Source of the DNA: Promerops cafer
Lineage: Eukaryota; Chordata; Aves; Passeriformes; Nectariniidae
Assembly: GCA_013398275.1 (NCBI GenBank)
Contig: VZSE01006253.1
Coordinates: 434,001-498,000 of the forward strand
Reading direction: 5' to 3'
DNA: 64,000 nucleotides
Part shown: in pieces, positions 1 through 12,700 of the stretch
Layout: every line of letters begins with the position of its first letter
How positions within the stretch are numbered: position 1 is the first letter of the stretch
Notes under the pieces: generated by a model
Databases searched by the model: none
The model's input: only the letters and a program-made list of their open reading frames with translations
What the model was told of the DNA's origin: nothing
Position numbers and translations under genes: made by a program

Positions 1-1269
1 AGGTCCATTACTGCTCCCCATGATCAGATGGACTATTTGGGAAAAACTATTTCACACATAATGGTTGGCTTGTCTTTCCCAAGTGAAATACCATTGGTGA
101 AATACCACTGCTGATATGTAAAGCTGGTAAGTAGAAGTAAAGCAAGGCTTCTGCCATACTTTCCATAGATTCACAGCACCGAAACACAGACACCTCTAAA
201 GCATTCATATCTTAAGCTCCGTGCTCATGGCCCTCATTACAGCTCACTAAGAGAAAAGACCACTTTTGGGTGGAATGCATCTTGCCAGCCTGCCAGGTCT
301 GCAGGGGAGGCAGGCACTACTAGGTGTGACTCCTCAGACACATCACGGACACTGGCCTTAAGGCGAACTGCTCTCAGGCTGCCTGACTGAAGGGAAAAAA
401 TGCCTTAGTGCTCACAGCTCCTACTAGAGACATGGCAGGGAAATTATTAGGGAAAATAAAGGCAAAAATGACTGCCTCAGATGATGGATGAGCCCTGCTG
501 CAGAGATGATTTTTTTCGAAGTTCTCTGTTAATCATGCGGCAAAAAAATCTCTCCTCCCTTCAAATAGCTATCCCTGTGATCCTGACCACAGAAACAACC
601 CTCCCTGGCCAAACTGGTAGGATGAAGCATTTGTCCATCATTTTCAGTTTCTTATCTCCAAATGAGGTCCCTCTTTTCCCAAGGAATGGAAAAGAAAAAA
701 AAAATCTCAACAAAACAAAGAGAAAAATAGACAAAGAGAGACACAGCACATCCCCAGTTAATTATGTATTGATAAAGCAGTGATTCATCCATTCTGAACC
801 TAGTGGACAAGTCTGAGAGAAGAAACATAGAACTAATTTTATTTATCAGCTGCACAGAAAGCCTCAAGTACTAAAAATTTCCTAATGACAACACTAGTAA
901 TCTCCATTCTCGTCAAGGGTGATAAATGGTCAGGATGGGCAGGTGGAGTTGGTGTGTATATATACATATATATATATGCTTTTCTTTTTCAAAGTAATTC
1001 TTTTTAGATTTTCCAAGACATGGGACTATCACCTTCCTTTGCAACCCTCCTGGTACCTACTGACTTTCATTAGTAAGCAGCATCCCTAATACAAAATAAA
1101 AACATTTCTCACAAGGACTTTCAGTCAATGAGTTCACCAGGAGAGCCACAAAGATGCCGGCCTTCGGTAACTGTTCTCTATGCAACTACACGGAGGGATG
1201 AAGACACCAAACAATGTTTTCTTGGATAAAAACAACTATATTGAGCTCCTTGCTTTTGTATCTCCTTTC

Positions 1270-1740
1270 AATGACTGAAGTCTCCTCTTGTCTCCTCAGT
1301 ACCCCACTGCCAGCATCAGAATATGATACCTTTTTGCAATCTTGTTCTGGCCAGTGTATTTTTTATGCTTCAGGAATTAGCTGGTTTTAACCCACACTGA
1401 CAAACAGCCTCCTCATCTTTAGCACCCTCACCTATCTTTATCTCATCTGTAAAGATTTCAGACCGTTTTCTAGGTTGCTGCCAAAAATACCAAGTAGCAT
1501 CAGGACAAGAACTGCTCCCAGGAGTATACAGTGATAAGTAACCTACTCACTGATACCCTCTCCCTAACAGTGACATTTTGACACACGTCATTAAACCAGT
1601 TTTTAACCTATCCAGCATGTACTGTTATGCCTACACAAGTCAAAACAAAAGATCTGGTGGTACAAAGTCCAAAGCCTTGTAGAAATGCAAGTACACAGTA
1701 ACAGCAGATTTTATGTTAGAAAATATGTCTCTCAATCCCG
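1270..1740 (-). mobile_element. Ancient CR1/L3-type LINE relic, reverse-transcriptase region
   Basis: The minus-strand translation of about 1640-1700 reads TVYLHFYKALDFVPP, a degraded form of the RT motif usually like DVVYLDFSKAFDTVPH in CR1/L3 elements. About 60 bases further along the element, VKNWFNDV matches the LKNWLxGR segment. Beyond that, sequence corresponding to the GVPQGSVLGP block is recognisable but eroded. Frames are broken by stops and indels. It is much more diverged than the other CR1 copies here, so it is probably an old insertion shared by many amniotes. The boundaries are approximate. Confidence 0.72.
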
Positions 1741-4700
1741 GATTGGCAGAAACCATCTTTACAGATATAGTAGTTTCATAATGAAGTGACATCAAAAACT
1801 TTCTGCTTTACTTAATGAAAGTGAAGTATGCAAGAAGATGCAGAAAATGAAGAATTAAACCCCCAAAACAGTGTCAAAAAAGCAGGTGTCAACAAATACA
1901 GGAATGAAGAATAAAATGTCAGCAATTTCAGAGCAGAACTGAGTATTTTATTCACAGTAAGAATAAAAAGAAATCCAGCATATAGTTCTGTAAATTATTC
2001 CATTTCTTCCTAGACCAAAACTGTCACAGCTACGTGTGCTATCATGAAGCTGGAAAAATCATAGAGTAATATATTGTTTCCATTATTCAAAAAGATGACT
2101 AATGATCCTTTCAGGTCTTAAATTCCCTGTCTCTAACAGACAGAATAAACCTTGCCTATGCCAGCAACAGTATAATGCAACTGGAGCATGTCTGTACAGC
2201 AAAGTAATGGCTTCTGAGGAGCCCAAAGCCATACTCTGTGCATCGGGGTGTGCTCCAGCCTGCCCCCGTGGCTGCACACCCATGCTACTGGAGTGCACCA
2301 GGTGCTTACCTCCCAGTTCAGTTTTCCAAAAAGGCAGCACATTTGGGCCCTGTGATACCTTCTCCCAATCTGGATCAAAGCCCAGTAAGTGGGGACGAAT
2401 GGATTTGCTTCCAAAAATTCCTCAATACAAACATATCCAGAAATAAGCTTAGATCCCAAACTGCTGTCTGTATGCAGAAGGTGAGGAGGGATCATTTAAA
2501 ATGAGCAGAATGTTTTTAAGAGTCAGGAAAGCTGTATCTTTACTAGTGTGACATTTTGGGGCTGACTCCATACTGATAAAATTTAAAGCTATTAGTAACA
2601 GATGTGAGCAGAGGAACATCAGTAATCAGCTTACTGATAACAAATACCTATGGGACACAACTGGCACTGGGTCCTACCACAGCCACCACTGCAGGAATGA
2701 AGGGATGCTGCCTCAAAGGGAGCAAACAGCTTGATGATCTAGCCCCAGGATAATAAAATACAGATACCTCTGACTGGATCTGGGGGAATAACAGTTATTT
2801 TCATGTGATGCACATCCCCCAGGATGTGCCCGAGCACTTACTCCCACAGCTCACCACCTCCTGTAACCACTGTGTAGGAGAGGAATGTGGTCTCACCACG
2901 AAGCCCTCAATGTGGATGAGAACGAAGCATAAGGCACTTGGACTCCCACTAAATATCACAGTATTTCCAAACACTTTTTCCCCCAGCTTTAAGCCAAATT
3001 GCTGAGCTTTGGCCAATGTATTTGATTATTTCTAATTATACCACAAACAAAAAAGGCATGATCCACAGACTGGGGCGCACGCCCTATCATTTTTTTTATT
3101 TTATTGGCTTTCAAAGCTGCCATTTTCCCCATTAGATCATATTTGTTTGCTTTAGACTTCAGAAATAAATAGCAGATGACATTATGCAGCAGTTACTGTA
3201 TGTGTTTGCTTTATCCATTTTTGTATTTATTAAAATGACAATTTCCATGCGTGAATTTTCCCCCAAATAATAACACCCTCCCCCACATGTTCCTATTTAT
3301 TTTATACCCTGGAAATGATGTTTCTGGAGGTAACCCCACAGCCTTCCCAACCACTGTGGCCAACTGTATATAATACCCTTACAGTACTAGGGGGTCTGTC
3401 CTTATTTTATCTTGTTTTAATTCAAAATCTTTTTGAATTTGAAACTGTTCCTTTAACCCTGTCCTCCTTAAGGAATGGAAAAGAAATAGGCCTGGGTTAG
3501 TATCAGATGAAATATTGTATTTAAACACTTCTCAGAGGATCCCACTGGAAAACAAAAGAAAACAATGAAACCCTCCAAAAAATAAAGCTCAGGCTTTCCC
3601 TGCTGCTAGTGTTCTTTGCTGCTGTGACACAGCACACTGTTAGAAACGGGCAAAAAACCCCCAAAACAAATCACAAGAAGCAAAAAAATTCCATCACAGA
3701 ACACCAGCCCTGAGAATCCTACCGCTGAAAACAGGATCTGTTTTTTGGCCACAGAAGGTCTGAAGGCTTTGACTCGAGGTCAAAAGCCCGGGAAGAACCA
3801 AGCTCCAGCTGACGGGCAAAGCCTCGAGCAATTTCACAGCAGCCGGACACGCGTGACCTGCAGGCCAGACAGTGTTGTGTGTGGTGAGGAGGTGGCAGCA
3901 TCTTCTTCACCCACCTCCCCACAGCAGCCTCCAACTCCTGGGCTCACCCTTAGGGAAAAGAGGAAAACACGTCCTCTTCTTGTCTAATGATAGAACAGGA
4001 CTGTACAAGGAGGAACCCAACACAGATGCCTCTCTTCTGTCTTGCTTTTGCCCCGCCAGCAGAGGAGATGTGTCTACCATGAGAGTTAAATCAATGAGTG
4101 CTACAGTAAAAGCATTCTTGGGGCCCAGTCCAAGACCACAAATTTAATTCCTCCAGGAATACAGGCACAGAGCAGACATGCATATTTGAAAACAAAAAGC
4201 AAAAACTCTACCAAGCAAAACATCTTCCTGCACGCATACACTGCTCCATGCAGGCAGGGAATAAACCACAGAAGAGAAATTCTGGCCATCCCACTTAATG
4301 CCCAAGATGATAGTTATGAAAAGGGAGGCAGCTGAGCCAGATGATGCAATCCCACACTGCAGCATCATCACTAAGGTCTAGTGCAAAGACAAGAGGACTG
4401 CATATCAGATGTGTACTTAGATAGGAGGGAAGGCACTGTCACTGCAGAAAACCTAAGCATATATGATAGTAACATGCCATGGAGCTGTACTTTCTGCAAT
4501 ACATGTTTGCATGCTACATGACCAGACTAATATCATCTAACAGACAATGTACAAATTGAGGGGGCTGTGGGGGAGGAAAGAGTTTCACTCATTTTTCTTT
4601 AGATGTCTAATTGGTTTTGGTGTTTAGAGATATATAAATAGCTATAGCATCACAAGGCAGAGATTAGATCTAAAATATCCCTTGGAATGTGAAAAACAGA

Positions 4701-7700
4701 TTCTTAGAAAGCTGTTCTCTTGTGAAGCATGTGGAATAAGGCCATCATTTGATACACTGCCCAAGAAGTGGCATTTCATGGAGGAAAGATTCATGTGAGC
4801 ATTCCTCTTTGAGACAGCAAAGACCATGGTTTGCTCCTCAAGAAAAGAAACATATTACTATCTCATCTAGAGCAAGAGTGACCTCTCTCTTTAATAGTCA
4901 CGTGAGAAAGGCAAATAGTTTATCCTTTAAGGTTTGCTTGTTTATCCATGTAATGAATGTCATGATTCACAGAAAAACCTAGTTTGGTGATGGTGTAATT
5001 TGTTTGTATGCTAGTTTTAGTTCCCCCCCCCTTTTTTTTTTAAGAAAAACCCTAGAACATCAGTATTAATTTTCTCCTAAGTGATCAGTGATCCATTTAA
5101 TATCATCTGTTACAGAACAAAGCAGCCTTACGATGGGCTTGTTGAAGTTTAGCAGATTCAGTATTGAAGTCTCTCTTGATTTCTTTCTCACTTCCTCCAG
5201 TGCATCTTAAAGCAGGATAACTGGCAAGTTCTTAAGCACTTGAACTGTTTTTCCCAGGATGATGAGTCACACTAAACCTTCTTGAAAAGTGAAAGCCCTG
5301 ATTAACACTTTCTGCAGAAATCCTGACCAGCGGCACTAGTAAGTCTTTTAAAACCTTGAGAACCGTGGATGCCCTCTCCCACCTCACTGGCAAAGCAATG
5401 TCATCCCAGGTAGCAGGATGCCCAAACTCTGCTTTTAGAAGCAGAGAATCCCAGTTGGACAGTGTGGTCAAGCCTGTCGCTCGTGTGTGGGAGTGAAGGC
5501 AGACTGAAGCCTCAACAGCTGAATACCTACCAGAAAAAAGCACATTAACTCTGCACTGCTGTACCTGGGATCAGCATCACAGTTGTTGACATCTGCTGCT
5601 CCGCTTCTTTCTGCCAATCCATACAATGAGAGACAGTCAATTCTGAAAGCTCATCAACCCCTACAGTTATGATGAAGTATATCCAGGAGAAAGGCTGAAT
5701 TTGCATGAGTATTCCCCAGGGAAGCTGATGTTTCATTGGCCCAGCCAATTGACTACAATGGAGACATCATCAAGCCTCAAGAGTACTCTAGTCCTGAGAG
5801 GGCTCTCATCTCCCTGGTACTACAGGACCTTATGAAAGCTAATGTATTTACCACCAGCATCACTTCTGTAAAAGAATGCTTTTATCCCTGCTCACAGAGA
5901 GAAGCACAAAGCTGCGGAAACACTCCATACCAAACTGCGACCAAGATCAGGAGGAACTGCCTACATAATTGTCAGGGGATCTCAACCTACAGATTTGCTA
6001 AAAATCCTCCAATGTATCATTTTCAGGTAAGAAAAGGGACTTGAAGCCCCCACCCTGTAGCACCTCATCCTTTCCAGAGGATCCACAGTCCCATGTGGAG
6101 AAGGCTAAAGGTGACTTGCAGGGTGCAGTCCCCAGGTACTGAGCACTGCTCACATCACGTCAATCTACCCTAATCAGTCCATGGATGCTCCCCACCATGT
6201 CCATGAATTGTGAAAAGAATAGAGGCATCAAGGAGGCCTGTCACAGGCATGTCATCACAAAAGGCAGGGATGTGTTAGGTCCACCCACTAGCTGAGCTGG
6301 AAACTGTCTTATTTATTTGGAGAACACATGACTGTCTTCCTTCCCCATGTGTAGGCTGGAGGACTTCAGATTGGAACAGTATTCCAACTGAGGAGTGCAG
6401 GACTCCAGAGTCAAATGTGCTAGTTTGCTTAGTTACCCCCAGCTCAGTCCTGAGCAGCCTTGACAGGGCAGCACTGACTTTAAGGTAAAAAGGTATAAAC
6501 AGAAACTAAAAGGTATAAATGGAAAACAAAGCCATGATGTTTGTAAGCTGTAACAGAGTTACAAATAACTGTCCATCAAGCACACTGAAAGTGGACTGGC
6601 AAAAACGGGTTACTCAGGTCCTACGTGTGAAGCTCAGTTACTGCCCAGTTCTTGTGCAATACTGTTTCCTTTAAGCTGCTCTCATTTTCACAAGCTAAGG
6701 ATCACCAGATGCTTGGGCATGATAATGTCCAAGGACACAGGACACACAGAGCACACAGAGAGCTGGACAGACGCAGCTGCACAGTGAGATTATGTTCCTC
6801 TCATCTTGGTTCACAATCCTTCAGCACCACAGCTCTATCTAATGCAAACAAGGACGTGGTACAAGAAAAATGAGCACTGAGATCTCTTCTTAATGCAGAA
6901 GTACTAATACTCTGTTGAACAGATCTCGGTTTTGAGATGAAAACATGTATTTTTGAGGCAAACCCAGAAATACCAGATACCACCACTAAAAACCCTTATC
7001 TGGCATGGGTTGTTTACTCCTACATTATCTGTTTACTCGTAATAATCAAGAGAAGTTAAAAAAATAAAAGAAAGACCATGAACAAATACTGTCTATGGGT
7101 ACCCAGACACCTAGAAGTGCCATTAAGTCTGGACCATGCTACAGCCTTCTTTATTTGCAGAAGGACCTGGCAGATTATCAATTCTCTATCAATAAAAAAT
7201 AACTGTTTATACTGCACCTCTTCGGGGCTGTCAGATCTCAGGCTTCCTCTAAACTGAAAATACCATCCATATACAGCATGCAGTCAACTGAAATACTGCA
7301 TATCAACTCTGTGTGATACCCAGACAGGATCCCAACCCCGGTCTTGCAAGCAATTTATGGAGACATCAAAGTTTCTGTTCCCAGTGGTGCTGGGAGACCT
7401 TTCAAACAAGGAGAACTGTGGAAAGCACATTATTTTTATTGTGTAAATCCAATGATATAAAGTAGCGTGATTGATGAAGCCACTATAAGACCAGCCCTCA
7501 AAAATATAGTTGATACTCTGCATGGTTTTTTCCCCTCTAAGTGAGCTGCAACAGATTATTCAGCTGGTTTCTCACTCCCCCCTTCAATTTTCTTCCCTTT
7601 TTTTTTTAATTTTTTTTAAATTCCTTGGGGCAGAGCCAAGAATCTCCATGTGCCACAATAACCACGTTTACTTATTTCCAACTCCTGTCTGTAGTATCAT

Positions 7701-8702
7701 ATCATATCAGCTCAACCTGGTGTCAACATGGTGCTCTTCACTGACGAGCCCAGTAAGGAATCCAATCTGTTCCTCATTATGTGATGCTTGGGGGATATAG
7801 GAGGGTGGGAAAAAAAAAAAAACCAAAAACCATAAAGGAGAGAAGAGGGAGCTAACCAGGGCAGCAGAATGAGAAATAGGAAGCAAGTAAAAACTGACAA
7901 AAGTGTGAAGGAGGAAAATGACACAGGTACGTAGAAAGAATGAAAAATAAAAACATGAAGCAATGAGGGAGTGGGACAGGTGGGAAAGAGAAAAGCAACA
8001 AGACAGAGTCAGAGTAAGGGGAAGTGGGAAATCCTAAAGAAAACAAACACTCCTGGAACAGAGTCCCATTGCTTCCTAAAGCATAGGCTTGCTGAATAAT
8101 TCTTCACAGAGCTTAATTCACTGATGGAATTGAAAAAAAAAAACAAAAAAACCACAAAAACCCTGTCTCCAAGGCTGGTAAAAAGTGTTTCCACACCAAC
8201 CCACTACCAACTGGCTGTGATTTCCTCTAATTGCAAGAGAATAATCAGGTTCCCCCCTGGGCAAAACATTAGTGAAAAAAATAGAGCAGAGTGAGCGAGG
8301 AAACACCTGCTTAATGAGTGGATTTGCCTTTCCAGAAAGGCTGGTGTATTGGTGCATTATGGAGAGTCACAGCAGAGTTAGGTGTGGGCGTGAGCTTACA
8401 CAGTCTATTAAGCATCATTTAATTGCATTTAAATAATTAATAATGAAGCATATTTTAATTGCATATAATTTCTTTGTTGTGCAATACCGTGCACCTTGAA
8501 AAGCCCAAGTCACAAACACTCAGCAATGCCAGATCTCAGCATGCCCAGGCTGTCTGCATCCACCTGTATCCATGCCTTTAGACTTGAGGTACAATTAGCC
8601 CAGCACATGTAATTACTTCCTCCACAGCCCTAACTCCCCCATGGGTCACAGAATGGGAAGGAGCACCTGAAATAAAACTGTTGTTCAACTGTTGTTCAAC
8701 TG
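1741..8702. other. Unique intron sequence with low-complexity tracts
   Basis: No gene is supported here. Visible content: a C9T10 run at 5023-5041; a degenerate 20-bp tandem pair at 6487-6526 (unit AAAAGGTATAAACAGAAACT); T-rich sequence near 7595-7625; a strongly purine-biased plus strand at about 7795-8040; a GC-richer island at about 3740-3960; and AT-rich blocks at 3075-3300 and 8395-8475 that look like conserved elements. A TA/TG microsatellite lies just outside, at 951-979. Open frames up to 120 codons lack recognisable similarity and overlap one another. Confidence 0.6.
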
Positions 8703-8968
8703 TTTGCTATCCAGAGGGGCTTGGATATGCTGGAGAGGTGGGCCCATATGAACCTCATCAAGTTCAGCAAGGCCAAGCAGCCTTGAGGACAAGGACCTGG
8801 GCATGCTGGTGGATGAGCAGCTCAACATGACCCAGCAGTGGGCCCTCACAGTCCAGAAAGCCAGCTGTGTCCTGGGCTGTGAGGGCCCATTCCGCACCTT
8901 TCCTCCCCTCTAGTGAGACCCCATCTGGAGTGCTGTGTCCAGCTCTGGGGTCCCCCAACAAAAGAAGA
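8703..8968 (+). repeat. Direct repeat copy 1 (exact, 266 bp)
   Basis: By eye this is identical over 266 bases to 8978-9243. Both run from TTTGCTATCC to AAAGAAGA. They are separated by nine bases that include the only ambiguous base I noticed in the window. Perfect identity inside a decayed LINE is better explained by an assembly overlap that was not collapsed than by a biological tandem duplication. Confidence 0.93.
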
Positions 8969-8969
8969 N
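8969..8969. other. Ambiguous base N at a probable assembly join
   Basis: A single N sits between two exact 266-bp repeats. It probably marks a gap of unknown or minimal size closed by a scaffolder. Confidence 0.85.
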
Positions 8970-8977
8970 AACGTATC

Positions 8978-9243
8978 TTTGCTATCCAGAGGGGCTTGGA
9001 TATGCTGGAGAGGTGGGCCCATATGAACCTCATCAAGTTCAGCAAGGCCAAGCAGCCTTGAGGACAAGGACCTGGGCATGCTGGTGGATGAGCAGCTCAA
9101 CATGACCCAGCAGTGGGCCCTCACAGTCCAGAAAGCCAGCTGTGTCCTGGGCTGTGAGGGCCCATTCCGCACCTTTCCTCCCCTCTAGTGAGACCCCATC
9201 TGGAGTGCTGTGTCCAGCTCTGGGGTCCCCCAACAAAAGAAGA
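8978..9243 (+). repeat. Direct repeat copy 2 (exact, 266 bp)
   Basis: This is the second copy of the repeat beginning at 8703. It reads through without a break into the rest of the CR1 element (AACATGGACCTG and onward), so it is probably the authentic copy and the first is the redundant one. Confidence 0.93.
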
Positions 9244-9715
9244 ACATGGACCTGTTGGGAGTGAGGCCAGAGGTGGCCATGAAGATGATAACTGGACTGG
9301 GCCACCTCTCCTGTAAAGACAGGCTGAGAGACTTGCCATTTTTCAACATGGAGAAGAGAAGGCTCCAGGGAGAACGTCTAACAGCCTTCCAGTACCTAAA
9401 GAGACTACAAGAGATCTGGAGAGCAACTTTTCTTAAGGGCATGTAGTGAAAAAATAAGGGGGAATGGCTTTCAGTGGAACAAAGGTAGGTTTAGATTAGG
9501 TATTATGAAGAAATCCTTTACTGTGAGGGTGGTGAGGACCTGGCACAGGTTGCACAGAGAATCTGAGGATGCCCCGTCCCTGCAAGTGCTCAAAGCAAGG
9601 CTGGATGGGGCCCTGAACAACCTGATCTAGTGAATGGCATCCCAGCTTACAGGACAAGGGGTGGAACTACAGGATCTTTCAGCTCCCTTCCAACCCAAAC
9701 CATTCTATGATACTA

Positions 9716-12700
9716 TTCCCACCTGACACTGTGTGCCACCTAAAAGATAAAGGCAGAGGCAACAAGATCTTGACTTTCTGTGTAAACTGAGCTTAAACTG
9801 ACAGTCAGGTAAATGCATGCATGTGATCCCAAAAGCCTGCTCCCAGGTATTACCTAAACCTAGAGGTAGCTCCCAAGAGTTTCCTTCTCAGTCCCCCAAC
9901 AAGGCGCCCTGCTTAGCATATGTATTCTATGATTATTCATTGCTTAGTCATAAACATTTTTCCCCCTCTTTTTTGGAGGGATACATTAAGGGAATCCAGA
10001 TGCTCCATTTCATTTGTCTGCTGGAGCTTCACGCTTAGAACTTCGGCTTTATTTAGCTATCAAAAGTATGTAAGTATGGCTCTTGTCCCTATGCTTTAAA
10101 GTCTCCCAAAGATTTCAAAAGCAGCTGCTTACTCAGTTTGCCATATATGGTTTGCATGATGGTGTGATTAATATGGATCTCCTTGGAACTGGCTCAGGTT
10201 GGTTTCCACATCTCACAGCCAATTAATCAACAAGCAAAAGAAGCCCCTTCAGGCCAGAGGCTGATACAGAGTGCATGATAAGGGCACTGAGAGATGCCTG
10301 AGGTATCTGCATTACAGGGAAGCAGTTATTTCCTTCCTTTCAGAAATCATCACACTTATGCCTGCTATGCGCAGACACTGTGAGGCTCCAGGTCAACTGA
10401 ATTGTGTCAAAATCCACTTAAAAAAAAAAAAAAAGGGTGCCTGTGCACCAATGTGCAGGTTCAAGTTAGCTAGAAATCAAGGGAAGAGGCATGGCGGATA
10501 CCTTGGGAAGAAGTACAAACAAGCATTTGCTGCTAAATTCACAACACAAGTTCAGAAAACTCTATCAAATCATATAACTTCATCTCTACATTACAAATAA
10601 ACATACTACTCCCAGCTACTTCCCCACAGATCCCAGTACTTTCTGTGTCACTGAAGAGCAGTTTTGTTCGGCAAAACTAAGACTTAATTTGAAAACAGAA
10701 AGAAAAATCTAACATTTCCAAGGATAATTTGTTCCAATGGATCGTAACTCTGTTAAAAATGTGTCTCACTTTCTGTGCAAATTTCCCTGCCCCAGCTTTT
10801 AGACACCCCTTTGTGCTCTCTTTCTCCATTAGGTTGAAGAGCCCTTTGGTGCTTAATGTTTTCTCTCCCTGAATGTACTTAATGCTTGCAGTGAAGAACT
10901 CGCCATTTCAGACAATTTTCCTTTCAAAGCCTGTTATTTCAGAGTAGCTGCATAACAAAGTTAAAAATCACAAGAAGTGTCTAGACTAGTGTATTCCTCC
11001 TGATAATATGCTTAGTAAGCAGGATTACTGGCTAAAGCTCAACTTAGCTGGTGAACTGTACAATAATGTTTGTTTATTTAATACTATTTCCAAAGGCTTT
11101 TTAAATTGCTTGTATAAAGAAATCTGCACGTCACTGAAATGGTCTTATTCTTCACCACAAATTGGTGGCTGGGTGAGCCTGAGCAATGCTCTGCAACAGG
11201 GAGTGAACTGGTTCTACCCAACACGCTGTGGACACCTATGTCTTGCTTTTCAACACTTCCTGAATAGACACTATCACAGAGCTTACAGTATTCCAGTATA
11301 ACAGCTATCCAAAACCAAGCTGGGATTCTGATCTTCATGAATAGCACTGTACATGAGAAAGCATCTTGTTGATTGCCAGCTGCATTAAGTGCTACACGGA
11401 AAAAATTGGTTGTGCTATGCAGGTGCATGAACAAACCCACACGTGTTAGCTGCTGGTACCAACACCTTGGTTGCCTGAAAATGCCTTCCACAAACACTGA
11501 TTTTGTCAGCTTACTTGCTACTCATCCAGACCGTAACCTGTAACTGCCTGAGGTTTTCCAGGCCAGATTGCCTGCACCATGGTGAGTACCTGTGAAACTT
11601 ACTGAAGACAGAACAATTCCTTATGCCTCTTAATAAATCAGAGCTGTCTGAAGATTTCTACTGTCCATGTCATTTGCAAGATAGACTTTGAATTGGCATG
11701 GGAGCAGCCTTCAAGTCCCAGTATTTTATTTCTTCTCTCTGTTAAATGCTGCCCATTTTCTCTCCCAAACTACAAGCCTTCAAAAAACTGCCACTGATGA
11801 ATAGTTGCTGCTCATTTCCTACAAGATCAGAGGTGATCTGTGCAATGTCCCTGCAAACCAGATGCAATCCACTCCCTATCACAGGATGTCACATGTGATT
11901 GCTGCTACTGGCTGTACCAGGCTGTGCAACCTGTTTGTCCCAGAGATCAGTGCAGGCACTGTGCTCATCAGTGCTCTCTGCTGTCTCCGAAGGCAGGAAG
12001 GGAGGAGGATAGAAAAAGCTATACCAAGCAGAGGCACAAAAAGCCTGTACCTAATGAACTCTCATCCAAAGCCTACAGTGAGAAAATTCCTGCACCTCAG
12101 TATTTCAAAGAAAACAACTGCAAAATCCAATGGAAAAGTGTGTTGCATGCATGCCTAATGACATCTGATGCTAGACAGTCTGTTACTAAACGGGTTTGCC
12201 ATTTATCACTACCACACAAGGCTACTTTATCTTTCCCAACCAAGGAAGTTACATGCTGAAACAACAATCACTACTGTGTGTGCCCAGGAGCAGCACAAGC
12301 TCTTCTCCCCACTGTCCCCTCGCCTGCAGGCAATGAGGCTGCTCTCAGGTAAGTCAGGACCACAGAGCTGCGAGGGCTTCTTGATTATGAGGGTGCTCAG
12401 GCCACCTGCTGCATGAGCTGGAAGGCTGGCAGGGAGGACAAAAGGGGCTTAGGAGAACAGAAGCTCAGCTGAAGGCTCCATGGGCAACTACCTCCCAACC
12501 CTTCTGTCACAGACATATTCTGAAACAAAGGCTTCATGGGCAGCTTCTACTTGCACACGCCACACCTCCAGGTGTTATCGTCCTTAGCAGATCCAGCTGG
12601 CACCAGCTTTTTCCAGCACACATCTGGTGCCTTCTAGGGGTACGTGTTCAGACAAGTCAGGCCCCCAAAATCATCTACAGAAAGATGCCTTTTGGGACGT

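Larger units (their letters stand above)
8703..9715 (+). mobile_element. CR1 LINE, 3' part of ORF2 and 3' tail, with internal 266-bp duplication
   Basis: Plus-strand frames decode typical CR1 ORF2 C-terminal sequence, including VRPHLECCVQLWGP. This is followed by the region coding for the ...RTRGNGF...-like end and the 3'UTR, which finishes with a CR1 tail (ATTCTATGATACTATT). Stops and frameshifts show it is dead. The apparent 5' part is doubled: 8703-8968 and 8978-9243 are identical, with an N between them at 8969. The true 5' boundary and length are therefore uncertain. It is inserted antisense to FAT3. Confidence 0.92.

Noticed and set aside
8685..9339. Cluster of similar open frames on both strands, apparently a repeated small gene
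   Set aside because: They come from the duplicated CR1 segment and its antisense. One runs through the N, and none is a gene.
11084..12416. Open frames of 137, 139, 117 and 82 codons suggesting a gene
   Set aside because: They overlap in different registers and strands, show no family resemblance, and lack convincing splice or promoter context.
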